From Polycladomyces subterraneus (GTDB taxonomy: Bacteria; Bacillota; Bacilli; Thermoactinomycetales; JIR-001), in assembly GCF_030433435.1 (NCBI RefSeq), contig NZ_JANRHH010000052.1, positions 41,771 through 105,770 of the forward strand: a stretch of 64,000 nt of DNA. Direction: 5' to 3'. Positions 36,098 to 44,173 of the stretch are shown here, one piece after another; the first letter of the stretch is position 1, and every line of letters starts with the position of its first letter. A model generated the notes under the pieces. That model had not been told where the DNA came from, made no database searches, and saw only the letters and a list, made by a program, of their open reading frames with translations. The translations under genes and the position numbers were made by a program.

Positions 36098-36580
36098 CTA
36101 AAGAGCTTTCACCATCTTGAAATTGACCATCGAGACACCACGTACGGTTACTGTTTGAGGTTGAACCGTCACAAACCCATGGCTTTCAAAGAAGGGCTTT
36201 GCCGTTATGCTTGCATCGGTGTGTATTTCAGTTACGCCAAGTTGCGTCATTTCGTACTCAAGAACCCGCAGTAGAGCGGAAGCAATGCCTTGTCCTTGAT
36301 GATTTTTGTGAACGAACATTCGATTCAGGTAGCCGTCCTTGGTTATATCGGCAAAACCAACCACTTGACCACCCATGTCGGCAACATAAGATATGTTCTT
36401 TCGGAGCAAAAGTTTTAGCTTTTTAACCTGTTCCTGTCGTTCTTCTGCTGACCATTCCGGTGCCCAGGCATCGAGTTGTTCCGGAGTGTAGTCTCGTGCA
36501 TTGACCGTATGTACGGTTTCATGAAACAGCGTTGCAATCTGAGCCGCATCCGGGTCTTGGAACTTGCGAATCACGAACAC
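36098..36580 (-). CDS. GNAT family N-acetyltransferase
   Basis: A 160-residue acyltransferase using acetyl-CoA. Motif A is FVHKNHQGQGIASALLRVLE (Q-G-x-G-x-A pyrophosphate loop), followed by TDASITAKPFFESHGF (motif B). GTG 36580 is chosen because AAGGAG lies eight bases upstream; GTG 36589 would overlap the ribosome site. Substrate unknown. Confidence 0.85.
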   Translation of the reverse strand: MFVIRKFQDPDAAQIATLFHETVHTVNARDYTPEQLDAWAPEWSAEERQEQVKKLKLLLRKNISYVADMGGQVVGFADITKDGYLNRMFVHKNHQGQGIASALLRVLEYEMTQLGVTEIHTDASITAKPFFESHGFVTVQPQTVTVRGVSMVNFKMVKAL

Positions 36581-36599
36581 TTCAGTCACTCCTTAGCGT

Positions 36600-37230
36600 T
36601 TTGTTATCCAACAATAGGATATAATAAGTGAAGAAGCACGCCGACGGGGTGTGGTTCCCACACCAGATTACGCATTACGCAAAGTAACCCGCAGGTTTAT
36701 CACCCTGCGGGTTACTGCTTATGCCGTTACGGCTTTTACATGTATTCTTTAACATCCCAGTCATCATGTGGTTGTTGTCGTGGGAGCGGCTCTGGGGGTG
36801 GTGAAAACCTACCTAGAGATCCGCGAAATACTAGCAAAGGGCAAAAATCGCCGCAATAAACGTCGAAAACCCCACGCCCCTAGCAAGTGGATTGGTAGGT
36901 CCCGCTAGGCTGCTGGGGTTCTCCTCATCGGCTTAGGACGGCGGCCCCGTCCTGTCAATGAAGCGTACCTACAATGGCTCCGGGTGTGGCACCACCTGGG
37001 GCCATTTGTAGTTTATGCTTTCCTCACCGTCATCATAACATACCCAGAGATAGGAAACAACCAGACGATTCTCCTGTTGTTGGAATGGTCGTCCTTCCAA
37101 GGTAATTCATTTCGGCCGCCTCAGTCAAAACGTGTTCTGTAAAGTACTTTTCGAATCTATTATGACGTATTCTGTAAAGTATTATCCATACTTCAGAAGG
37201 AATAGTGTTGACAGAATGCGAATTCTGTAA
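36600..37230. other. Gene-poor region left of the CRISPR array
   Basis: It contains a perfect 12-bp hairpin GTAACCCGCAGG/CCTGCGGGTTAC (36684-36715), a 46-codon basic frame without a ribosome site (36754-36909), and three direct repeats TTCTGTAAAGTA or similar (37135, 37170, 37223). No firm gene. Confidence 0.5.
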
Positions 37231-37244
37231 AGAGAAATTGACAC

Positions 37245-37269
37245 AAAAAAAAACGACCCGATCAGGTCG
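37245..37269 (-). terminator. Terminator at the distal end of the CRISPR array
   Basis: Short stem CGACC/GGTCG followed on the minus strand by nine T residues. It would end a leftward array transcript. Confidence 0.6.
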
Positions 37270-37308
37270 CAACTGTTCTCTAGAGTGGAACACAGCCGAA
37301 AAACAAAC

Positions 37309-37961
37309 TTCACCAACCACACAGTTGGAACACAAACGTGATGAGCCGAAACCTGTTCCTTCACTAACCACATAGTTGGAACACAAACGGCATTTGTGTC
37401 GTATGCCGGATACCAGTGGATAACACTTCACTAACCACATATCGGAACACAAACGAAGTCGCCCAAGGAAAAGTGATCTGCCTGAAAGACTTCACTAACC
37501 ACATATCTGGAACACAAACTGAAAAGAAAAAGAAAAGACCAGGTAGGGGAGACATACTTCACTAACCACATAGGAGGAACACAAACTCGCCCGTTACTGA
37601 TGGGCGAATTGTCGGCAGGCGTCCTCACTAACCACACAGCTGGAACACAAACTGTTTTTCAACTTGAAAATTGCACCATGTACGCTCTTCTTCGCTAACC
37701 ACAAGTTGAAACACAAACGCTACTCCCTTTCTGACGGCGTGCCCTTCACTAACCACATAGCTGGAACACAAACGTTTTGATACTTCCTTGATGCACCAGA
37801 CGAAGCCTAGTTCACTAACCACATAAGTGGAACAAAAACTGACACTGTATGCCCATTTTGGCGATGACAAGACAACTTCACTAACCACACAGCTGAACAC
37901 AAACGGAGGCTGATAGAGGAGCCACCCCTATTTGCCATTGTCTTCACTAACCACACGGTTG
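37309..37961 (-). CRISPR. Degenerate CRISPR array, 11 repeats
   Basis: Eleven 28-29-nt repeats begin (plus strand) TTCACTAACCACA and end GGAACACAAAC. Repeat starts: 37309, 37360, 37427, 37491, 37558, 37624, 37691, 37745, 37811, 37877 and 37943 (the last one half degenerate). Spacers are 22, 38, 36, 38, 37, 38, 26, 37, 37 and 38 nt, all different. Nearly every repeat carries substitutions or a one-base deletion, so the array is no longer maintained. A further damaged repeat may precede the first (37283). The Cas12f relic lies 11 bases beyond on the minus strand and the only terminator is on the left, so transcription was probably leftward. Confidence 0.9.
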
Positions 37962-37971
37962 TGCTCCGGAT

Positions 37972-38447
37972 TTATTGTAGCGAGCCGTTTTTTTCTGTGC
38001 AATTGTTATATTCTTCCTTGCCAACTGTTTGTTCAATGATTTTTTCGATATTCTTGGTGGCCAAGTTTCGGGCTGCATTGTAATCGGCCAATGCTTCATA
38101 GCCGCAGGCGACAAAGCGATGGTTCCACATTTTTGTTTTAATGCTAAATCTACCACATACCGAGCGTATTTGTGATTGGTGGTTTTTCTGAAGTTGGCAA
38201 TCTTCTCACTCAGTGCTTCAATCGGTTTGATGCGGGTTTGCCTGCCGTGTCCTCTTCTTCCGTCGCCACAATATTTCCCTTGCTTGAGAAGCTGTTTCCG
38301 TCTTCGTTCTACCTGACGACGGAATCGCTCAATCTCTCCACCTTCAATATGATATCGAACGGGTGAGTCGCTAATCGCTATGTACACCGGATACACAATA
38401 CCCATATCGATTCCCATTATCCGGCCCGGATCTACAAGAGAAACCTT
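37972..38447 (-). pseudogene. cas12f: Cas12f (type V-F) effector, truncated and internally deleted
   Basis: The leftward frame opens with RIMGIDMGIVYPVYIAISDS (RuvC-I, catalytic Asp), then VRYHIEGGEIERFRRQVERR, GKYCGDGRRGHGRQTRIKPI and EKIANFRKTTNHKYARYVVD up to KCGTI. I recall this order as that of Cas12f1 proteins such as the Acidibacillus enzyme. After KCGTI the frame changes: the adjacent frame gives ACGYEALADYNAARN (second half of the zinc finger and RuvC-III Asp) and ends TAA 37972. About 70 residues with the RuvC-II Glu and the first CxxC are deleted. The whole N-terminal recognition lobe is missing, replaced by another gene's terminator at 38455. Inactive. Confidence 0.85.
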
Positions 38448-38454
38448 CCAAAGT

Positions 38455-38479
38455 AAAAAAAAACGCCACTTTGTGGCGT
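38455..38479 (-). terminator. Intrinsic terminator
   Basis: Perfect stem ACGCCAC/GTGGCGT followed by nine T on the minus strand. It belongs to the small membrane-protein gene at 38561-38770 and marks the point where cas12f sequence begins. Confidence 0.85.
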
Positions 38480-38560
38480 GAGCTTGCCTCCTGGTGTGCC
38501 TATGCATATACCCTACTTGAGATTTAAAGGTGCAGCGGTCACGAAGCTGAAAAATAAGGG

Positions 38561-38770
38561 TTATTCTCTTTTTTTCCCAATCCGAAATGCATTTATCAAA
38601 ACAAATGCAACAGCTACCGGTATTGGGACGATCCATTTTCCAAGAGGGTCTAAACAAGTAGGTTTAATCGGGATATCAAATTGTACCAAGTAGCATTCGA
38701 AATAGTGAAATAAAACCAATATAACGTATACAAAAAGAAACTTAAATAAGTGAGAAGCGATTTTTATCAA
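38561..38770 (-). CDS. Small two-helix membrane protein
   Basis: Sixty-nine residues from TTG 38770 (AAAGGGG upstream). Two helices (LFKFLFVYVILVLFHYF and WIVPIPVAVAFVLINAF) flank a loop with two Cys in all (ECYLV, TCLDP). Own terminator at 38455. Unknown family. Confidence 0.6.
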   Translation of the reverse strand: MIKIASHLFKFLFVYVILVLFHYFECYLVQFDIPIKPTCLDPLGKWIVPIPVAVAFVLINAFRIGKKRE

Positions 38771-38924
38771 TATCGTCCCCTTTCCACGTAAAAAATCGTT
38801 TCTACCTATCCATCCTAAATATTCGTGAAGAAGGCCGAATTTTGTGTTGTTGGTTTATGACGTTCACGAAACCAATTGGTCATCCGGATCAGAAGGCGCA
38901 AAGAGCACTGTATGAGGATACAGC

Positions 38925-39081
38925 AACTGAGGGGGCGGGGAGGAGAGCCCGGGGCCGAGCCCCCGGGCTACGGGGTCCAGAGGAGCCGAACGGGTGGCCG
39001 CGGCGGTGCCGCGGGCGACCGTCTCGGCGGAGTCCCGAGGAAAAGAAAAAAAGAAAGGGGGAGAAAGAGAGAAACAAGTTG
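38925..39081 (+). repeat. GC-rich structured element, copy 1
   Basis: Hairpin 1 AGCCCGGGG/CCCCGGGCT (38945-38969); an outer helix GGGGTC...GGAGTCCC enclosing hairpin 2, GCCGAACGGGTGGCCGCGGC paired with GCCGCGGGCGACCGTCTCGGC around GGT (38994-39027); then an A/G-rich tract and AGAAACAAGTTG. GC is near 80% in the hairpins against ~40% in the flanks. No open frame fits it. Confidence 0.8.
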
Positions 39082-39291
39082 CGGGCAAAAATCAGGGTTG
39101 ACCTCAGGTCTTTCAAGGAATCTCGCCATTGCCGTTCCTTTCGCTAGGAATCTGCTTTTTCCAATTACACCCATTTAAAACCGTATATTTTACACGTATC
39201 TCGGACTTACCCCAAAAAAGGTCTAATTAAACTAAAGCTCTCTATGTAAATTGTAAGACACGAAAAAGTAATATTCTTTCGGGAGGTCATC

Positions 39292-39687
39292 ATGGACGTC
39301 AACACCAAAGGAACCATCATGGAAGCATTGGGGATCGAACTCGTGGAGGTCTCCGAGGACAAGGTCGTCGCCACCATGCCGGTGCACGGGCCGACCCGAC
39401 AACCGTACGGCATTTTGCACGGCGGGGCATCCGTGGTGCTCGCCGAGACAGTTGCGAGCGTCGGAACCGCGAATCTCATTGATCTGGGTACGCAGGCTGC
39501 AGTCGGACTGGAGATCAACGCGAATCACATCCGTAGCAAGAGGGAGGGTATCGTAACTGCGACCGGTGTGCCGTTGCACAAGGGACGGTTGACGATGGTA
39601 TGGGATATCAAGATTCGTGATGAAGAGGGCGCTCTCATCTGTGTTTCGCGCTGCACCGTTGCCATTATCCCGCAAAAAAAGTCATAG
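39292..39687 (+). CDS. PaaI-type hotdog thioesterase
   Basis: A 131-residue protein, ATG 39292 after GGGAGG. The hotdog helix motif YGILHGGASVVLAETVAS carries the HGG and catalytic Glu of the PaaI/YbgC group, which hydrolyse acyl- or aryl-CoA thioesters. It sits beside, but opposite in strand to, the acyl-CoA degradation cluster and probably recycles CoA for that pathway. Confidence 0.9.
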   Translation: MDVNTKGTIMEALGIELVEVSEDKVVATMPVHGPTRQPYGILHGGASVVLAETVASVGTANLIDLGTQAAVGLEINANHIRSKREGIVTATGVPLHKGRLTMVWDIKIRDEEGALICVSRCTVAIIPQKKS

Positions 39688-39689
39688 AA

Positions 39690-39990
39690 TTTCATCCTCA
39701 AAAACCATGCTCGGTGCCGTGTTGGGAACGCTACTTTCCCGCGAACCGGAAGCTGAGAGGAAATTCACCAAGCTCTACGTACGATCCCAGACTGGAATTA
39801 CCGATCGTCGATATTTCGCCTACCAAGCAAAGTGTCAGTCGCGTCATGATGAGCAAAGCGATCGCCCTAGAGGTGATGATAATCAACGACGGTTTTAACG
39901 TCTACTCCTAGGAAGTGGAGGGGGTGTTGTACCAGAACCTGGCGGTATGGGTGGGGTTGCTTTTGCCATGCTTAAACCCATGAACAAAAG
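39690..39990. other. Region between thioesterase and thiolase genes
   Basis: About 340 bases with two overlapping 65-93-codon frames but no ribosome site or motif. Probably decayed coding sequence; nothing assignable. Confidence 0.35.
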
Positions 39991-39995
39991 GAATA

Positions 39996-40023
39996 CCCAC
40001 CCCAAGATTTTTAGCGGGGTGGG
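39996..40023 (-). terminator. Terminator of the acyl-CoA cluster
   Basis: CCCACCCC/GGGGTGGG stem just beyond the thiolase stop, followed by TATTCCTTTTG on the minus strand. Confidence 0.75.
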
Positions 40024-40033
40024 CTGAAGCCAG

Positions 40034-41212
40034 TCAAACCGCTTCTACTACCATGCTGATGCCTTGGCCGCCGCCAATGCAGAGGGAGGAAAGGCCGATT
40101 TTTTTGTTGCGCCGCTTTAGTTCATACAGCAAGGTGAGAAGGATGCGGGCGCCGCTGGCTCCCACGGGGTGACCCAAGGCGATGGCGCCGCCGTTGACGT
40201 TAACGATCTCCCGATTGAGCCCCATCTCCTTCTCCACAGCCAAGTACTGGGCGGCGAAGGCTTCGTTGATCTCGATGAGGTCGACGTCGTCGAGGGTCAA
40301 CCCCGCCCGTTCCAGAGCCAGGCGGGATGCTGGGACTGGACCGATGCCCATAATCTCCGGGGGGACGCCGGCGACAGCCCAGCTGATGATCCGGCCCATG
40401 GGTTTTAAGTTGTGGCGGTTGACCGCTCCTTCCGAGGCGATCACGAGAAAGGCGGCTCCGTCATTGATGCCGCTGGAGTTTCCCGCTGTCACTGTGCCTT
40501 CCTTTTTAAACACCGGGCGCAAGGAAGCAAGACCCTCAAGGGTGGTGTTGGGGCGGATATGCTCATCCTGGTTCACCTCCACGGCGTCCTTTTTCCCTTT
40601 AACCGTCACCGGCACGATCTCTTCAGTGAAGAGGCCGTCGCGCTGGGCTTGAGCGGCTCGCCGCTGGCTGGTAAGAGCAAATTCATCCTGCTCTTCCCGG
40701 GTAATCCCGTATTTCTCCGCCAGGTTTTCCGCAGTGATACCCATGCCAATGCCGCAGTATTTGTCACTCAATGCCTCAGTCAAAGTATCTTGAAGAAGCC
40801 CGTCCCCCATGCGCATTCCCCATCGGGCTCCCCGCAGGACATAGGGAGCTTGACTCATGCTCTCGGCACCCCCCACCAGACTGATCTCCGATTCCCCCAG
40901 CTTTACCATCTGAGCCCCGGAGACCACCGCTTGCAGACCCGAACCACAGAGACGGTTGACAGTGAGGGCAGGTGCTTCGATGGAAACGCCGACATCAAGG
41001 GCGATGTGCCGTGCGAGATAAGGGGAGCCTTGGTGGGTTTGGATCACGTTGCCCACCACCGTGTTGTCCACGTCTTGCGGTGAGATGCCCGCGCGGCGTA
41101 TCGCTTCCTTGGCCGCCGTCACCCCCAGCTCCTCCGAGGTCACCTCTTTTAAGCTTCCGCCAAAGGTACCAAAGGGGGTACGGGCACCGCTGATGATATA
41201 AACATCGGTCAT
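40034..41212 (-). CDS. Acetyl-CoA acetyltransferase (thiolase)
   Basis: A 392-residue thiolase. Active sites are complete: NRLCGSGLQ (acyl-accepting Cys), NEAFA, GGAIALGHPVGASGAR (His) and SLCIGGGQG (second Cys). It would cleave 3-ketoacyl-CoA or condense acetyl-CoA. The last full gene of the leftward cluster. Chain-length preference cannot be read from sequence. Confidence 0.95.
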   Translation of the reverse strand: MTDVYIISGARTPFGTFGGSLKEVTSEELGVTAAKEAIRRAGISPQDVDNTVVGNVIQTHQGSPYLARHIALDVGVSIEAPALTVNRLCGSGLQAVVSGAQMVKLGESEISLVGGAESMSQAPYVLRGARWGMRMGDGLLQDTLTEALSDKYCGIGMGITAENLAEKYGITREEQDEFALTSQRRAAQAQRDGLFTEEIVPVTVKGKKDAVEVNQDEHIRPNTTLEGLASLRPVFKKEGTVTAGNSSGINDGAAFLVIASEGAVNRHNLKPMGRIISWAVAGVPPEIMGIGPVPASRLALERAGLTLDDVDLIEINEAFAAQYLAVEKEMGLNREIVNVNGGAIALGHPVGASGARILLTLLYELKRRNKKIGLSSLCIGGGQGISMVVEAV

Positions 41213-41235
41213 ATGAATTCCTCCGATCTATTTGG

Positions 41236-41541
41236 TTACCAAGCTGTCAAGCCACCATCCACCACGATCACCTGACCGGTTATGTAAGCGGCAGCGGGGG
41301 AAGCCAAAAATACGATAACCCCCTTCAGATCCTCCGACTTACCGAACCGGGCCATGGGGATATGGGAGAGCATCTGCTCTCCATACCGATCCAAGAGCGG
41401 CCGAGACATTTTACTGGGGAACCAGCCAGGAGCAATGGCGTTCACCTGAATGTTGTGGCGGGCCCAGTTGACGGCAAGATCTTTGGTCATCGTGATCACG
41501 GCGCCTTTGCTGGCATTGTAGCCAACGGTTTGCATGTAATC
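41236..41541 (-). pseudogene. Short-chain dehydrogenase/reductase, C-terminal fragment
   Basis: About 100 codons from YMQTVGYNASKGAVITMTKD onward: catalytic YxxxK, VNAIAPGWF and GQVIVVDGG, all typical of classical SDRs. The NAD-binding first half is missing; the fragment begins six bases after the preceding dehydrogenase stop, so a deletion joined the two. Confidence 0.85.
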
Positions 41542-41547
41542 CGGGGC

Positions 41548-42435
41548 TTATGAACGAATTCGCCCCTTCTCGTCGTATTCATAAAACCCTTTGCCCGTCT
41601 TCCGTCCCAGTTCCCCTCTTTCCACTTTCTCCTCGATAAATCGGGGCGGACGGTCCTTCGGATCTTTCGTTTCGGCATATTGCTGCTTCATCACGTAATA
41701 GATAACGTCGATCCCAGACAGATCCATCAATTGAAAGGGTCCCAAGGGATGGCGCAACGCCTTGGTGACAATCAAATCGATGTCCCGGTAGTCAGCGATA
41801 CCCAACTCGTACAGTTTCATCGCTTCCTTTTGCAACGCTCCCAGGATGCGGTTTGCGACAAAGCCGGAAATCTCTTTCCGTAACAACACCCCGGTTCGCC
41901 CAATCCGCTTGCACAGATCCAGAGTGACCTGCGCCGTCTCTTCCGAGGTCGCGTCACTCATCACCACTTCAACGCAATCCATCACCAGCGGTGGATAAAA
42001 AAAGTGCATATTGCATACTTTGTCGGGTCGGGAGGTGACATCGGCGATTAAGGAATTGACGATGGTCGAACTGTTAGTGGCTAAGATGGCGTGGGGAGGG
42101 GTGATTTCATCCAGCTTTTTGAATACCTCCCGCTTCACATCCAGCTTTTCCACCACGGCTTCGATGACGAAATCCGCGTCTTTCGCCGCTTCCACCAAAT
42201 CGGCGGAAAAGGAAAGGCGGGAAAAAGCCGCTTCCTTTTCCGGCCCGGATATTTTGCTCTTCCTGACCCAGTCGTCCATGATCGCTTCCAGTTTTCGCCG
42301 GGCATTTTCCAACGCTTCCGGAGTGATATCCTGGACCGTAGTTTCAAACCCTCCGAGGGCACACAACATCGCGATTTGATGTCCCATGGAACCACTGCCG
42401 ACTACACAGATTTTTCGAATGTCATCCACTTTCAT
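41548..42435 (-). CDS. 3-hydroxyacyl-CoA dehydrogenase
   Basis: A 295-residue NAD enzyme. The Rossmann motif is VVGSGSMGHQIA; the catalytic His lies in MHFFYPP and the Glu in the VVEKLDVK region follows the family. C-terminal domain complete (KTGKGFYEY). ATG 42435 has CGGAGGG six bases upstream. It oxidises 3-hydroxyacyl-CoA to the keto form used by the thiolase downstream. Confidence 0.93.
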   Translation of the reverse strand: MKVDDIRKICVVGSGSMGHQIAMLCALGGFETTVQDITPEALENARRKLEAIMDDWVRKSKISGPEKEAAFSRLSFSADLVEAAKDADFVIEAVVEKLDVKREVFKKLDEITPPHAILATNSSTIVNSLIADVTSRPDKVCNMHFFYPPLVMDCVEVVMSDATSEETAQVTLDLCKRIGRTGVLLRKEISGFVANRILGALQKEAMKLYELGIADYRDIDLIVTKALRHPLGPFQLMDLSGIDVIYYVMKQQYAETKDPKDRPPRFIEEKVERGELGRKTGKGFYEYDEKGRIRS

Positions 42436-42560
42436 CTTCAACCCTCCGTTTTGTAGCTGGTTTCCGTCTTATCCCGCGTCCCGATCAAGGCTTTAACTGG
42501 ATGAGAACACTTCGTGCAAACATTATCTCTTCCCGTGGATGTTCCGATGGGGGAACCTAT

Positions 42561-44141
42561 TTACGAGATTTGAATGTCACCATCCCCCCAGTATTTCTTG
42601 CGCAGCTCCCTCTTCAAAATTTTTCCGGTTTGCGTGCGGGGGATTTGTGCGACGAAATCGACGGACTTGGGTACTTTGAAAGCGGCCAACCGTTCTTTGC
42701 AATAAGCGATAATTTCCGCTTCGGTGACCAGGGCTCCGGGTTCCAATACGACGACCGCCTTGACCGCTTCACCCCACCGTTCATCGGGGATGCCGATCAC
42801 CGCCGTGTCCTGAACCCCCGGGATCCGGTGAATCACTTCCTCCACCTCCACCGGATACACATTGACACCGCCGGAAATTATCATATCCTTGGCCCGGTCG
42901 ACAATATAGTAATATCCCTCCTCATCCTGACGGGCCATATCGCCGACCGTCGCCCATCCGTCTTCCAAAAACGCTTCCGCTGTTTTTTCCGGGTCGTTCC
43001 AATAGCCTCTAAACCCGCTCAAACCTCTGGAATAAAGCAAACCGATTTCTCCCCGCGGAACCTCTTTTCCATTTTGGTCTAGGATCATCAATTCGACGTC
43101 CGGCATCGTGCGGCCGACACAGCGTTCTTTGCGAAGCTGATCCTCGTCCCGCAAACTGGTGGACACCCCCAATTCGGTGCTGCCGTAAAATTCATACAGC
43201 TGACAATGGCGGAACCGCTTTTTGATGTTGAGTTTGGTCTGGGTGTGCAAAGGCGCTCCGCCGGAAATCAAGGTGCGTAAAGATACCAGATCATACCGAT
43301 TGAACACTTCGTCCGGAAGTTTGAGCAGTCGGTCATACATGACGGGTACCATCATCAACCAATTGACCCGATGCTTATCAATAGCGGCCAAAATTTGTTC
43401 CGGTGCAAACTGCGGCATGATCACGTATGTGCCGCCGGAGATCAGGGTGGCAAGGAACCAGGCGACAGAAGCCGCATGATACAGGGGGGTAACCGCCAGT
43501 TGAACGTCGCCGGAACGAATCTTCCACTCCATACACACCCCGACTGCGGTATGATAGTTTTCCATATATCCCCGGACAGCCCCTTTCGGTCTCCCGGTCG
43601 TACCCGACGTGTAAAGAATCATGTGAAGATCCTTCGGCGCGATTACCACTTCCGGTTCGCGATCGGGCGATTCCGTCAAAATCCTTTCATAACTTAAGGT
43701 GTCGGAAAATACTTCATCCCCCGTGACAATGACATGTTCCAAATCGGGGAGGTCGCCGCGGATCGAGCGAAGACGTTCTACATATTCCGGATTGGTGATA
43801 ACCGCCCGTGCTCCGCAATCCCGCAATTGGTAGGCCAGTTCGTCGGCCTTCAAATAGCGGTTGAGAGGACATATGATGAATCCGCTTTTGGTAGCGGCGA
43901 TGAACGACTCGGCAAACTCGAAACAGTTGTTCAAAAGGAGGCCGAGCCGGTCTCCTTTTTTCAGAGCGAGTCCATACAAGGCCTGGCTCAGTTGGTTGGT
44001 CCGACGCCACATCTCTTTCCAAGTGACCAAACGTTCTCCGCAGACGATCGCCGGTTGGTTGGCAAATTTACCAGAATTCATGCGCATGCTGCTGACCAGG
44101 TTGTTGGAATAGGGGGTTTTTGGACGATCGAAGGTGTTCAT
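42561..44141 (-). CDS. AMP-dependent acyl-CoA ligase
   Basis: A 526-residue adenylate-forming enzyme. The P-loop-like motif is LYTSGTTGRPKGAV, followed by YEFYGSTELG, and the hinge RAKDMIISGGVNVYP with the catalytic Lys in PRTQTGKILKR. ATG 44141 follows AGGAGGAGG. It activates a carboxylic acid with CoA and ATP. Substrate type (medium/long fatty or branched acid) cannot be fixed. The next gene upstream is a second ligase. Confidence 0.92.
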   Translation of the reverse strand: MNTFDRPKTPYSNNLVSSMRMNSGKFANQPAIVCGERLVTWKEMWRRTNQLSQALYGLALKKGDRLGLLLNNCFEFAESFIAATKSGFIICPLNRYLKADELAYQLRDCGARAVITNPEYVERLRSIRGDLPDLEHVIVTGDEVFSDTLSYERILTESPDREPEVVIAPKDLHMILYTSGTTGRPKGAVRGYMENYHTAVGVCMEWKIRSGDVQLAVTPLYHAASVAWFLATLISGGTYVIMPQFAPEQILAAIDKHRVNWLMMVPVMYDRLLKLPDEVFNRYDLVSLRTLISGGAPLHTQTKLNIKKRFRHCQLYEFYGSTELGVSTSLRDEDQLRKERCVGRTMPDVELMILDQNGKEVPRGEIGLLYSRGLSGFRGYWNDPEKTAEAFLEDGWATVGDMARQDEEGYYYIVDRAKDMIISGGVNVYPVEVEEVIHRIPGVQDTAVIGIPDERWGEAVKAVVVLEPGALVTEAEIIAYCKERLAAFKVPKSVDFVAQIPRTQTGKILKRELRKKYWGDGDIQIS

Positions 44142-44173
44142 CCATTTCCTCCTCCTGTCGGGTTGGTTCCTTA

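Noticed and set aside
36754..36909. Possible 46-residue basic peptide (GVVKTYLEIREILAKGKNRR)
   Set aside because: It reads well but has only a GTG start without a ribosome site and lies in a gene-poor, repeat-bearing region.
37033..37900. Several leftward frames of 60-140 codons with repeated VWLVK/CVP peptides
   Set aside because: They are translations of the CRISPR repeats; no ribosome sites, and the repetition is explained by the array.
38448..38657. Upstream continuation of the Cas12f frame
   Set aside because: It passes through an obvious intrinsic terminator (nine T) and the small membrane-protein gene on the same strand; the peptide has no similarity to Cas12f N-termini.
38925..39081. 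GC-rich element as an rRNA, tRNA or IscB omega-RNA
   Set aside because: No conserved tRNA or rRNA sequence, and no IscB or TnpB gene directly attached; the element is also found away from any nuclease gene.
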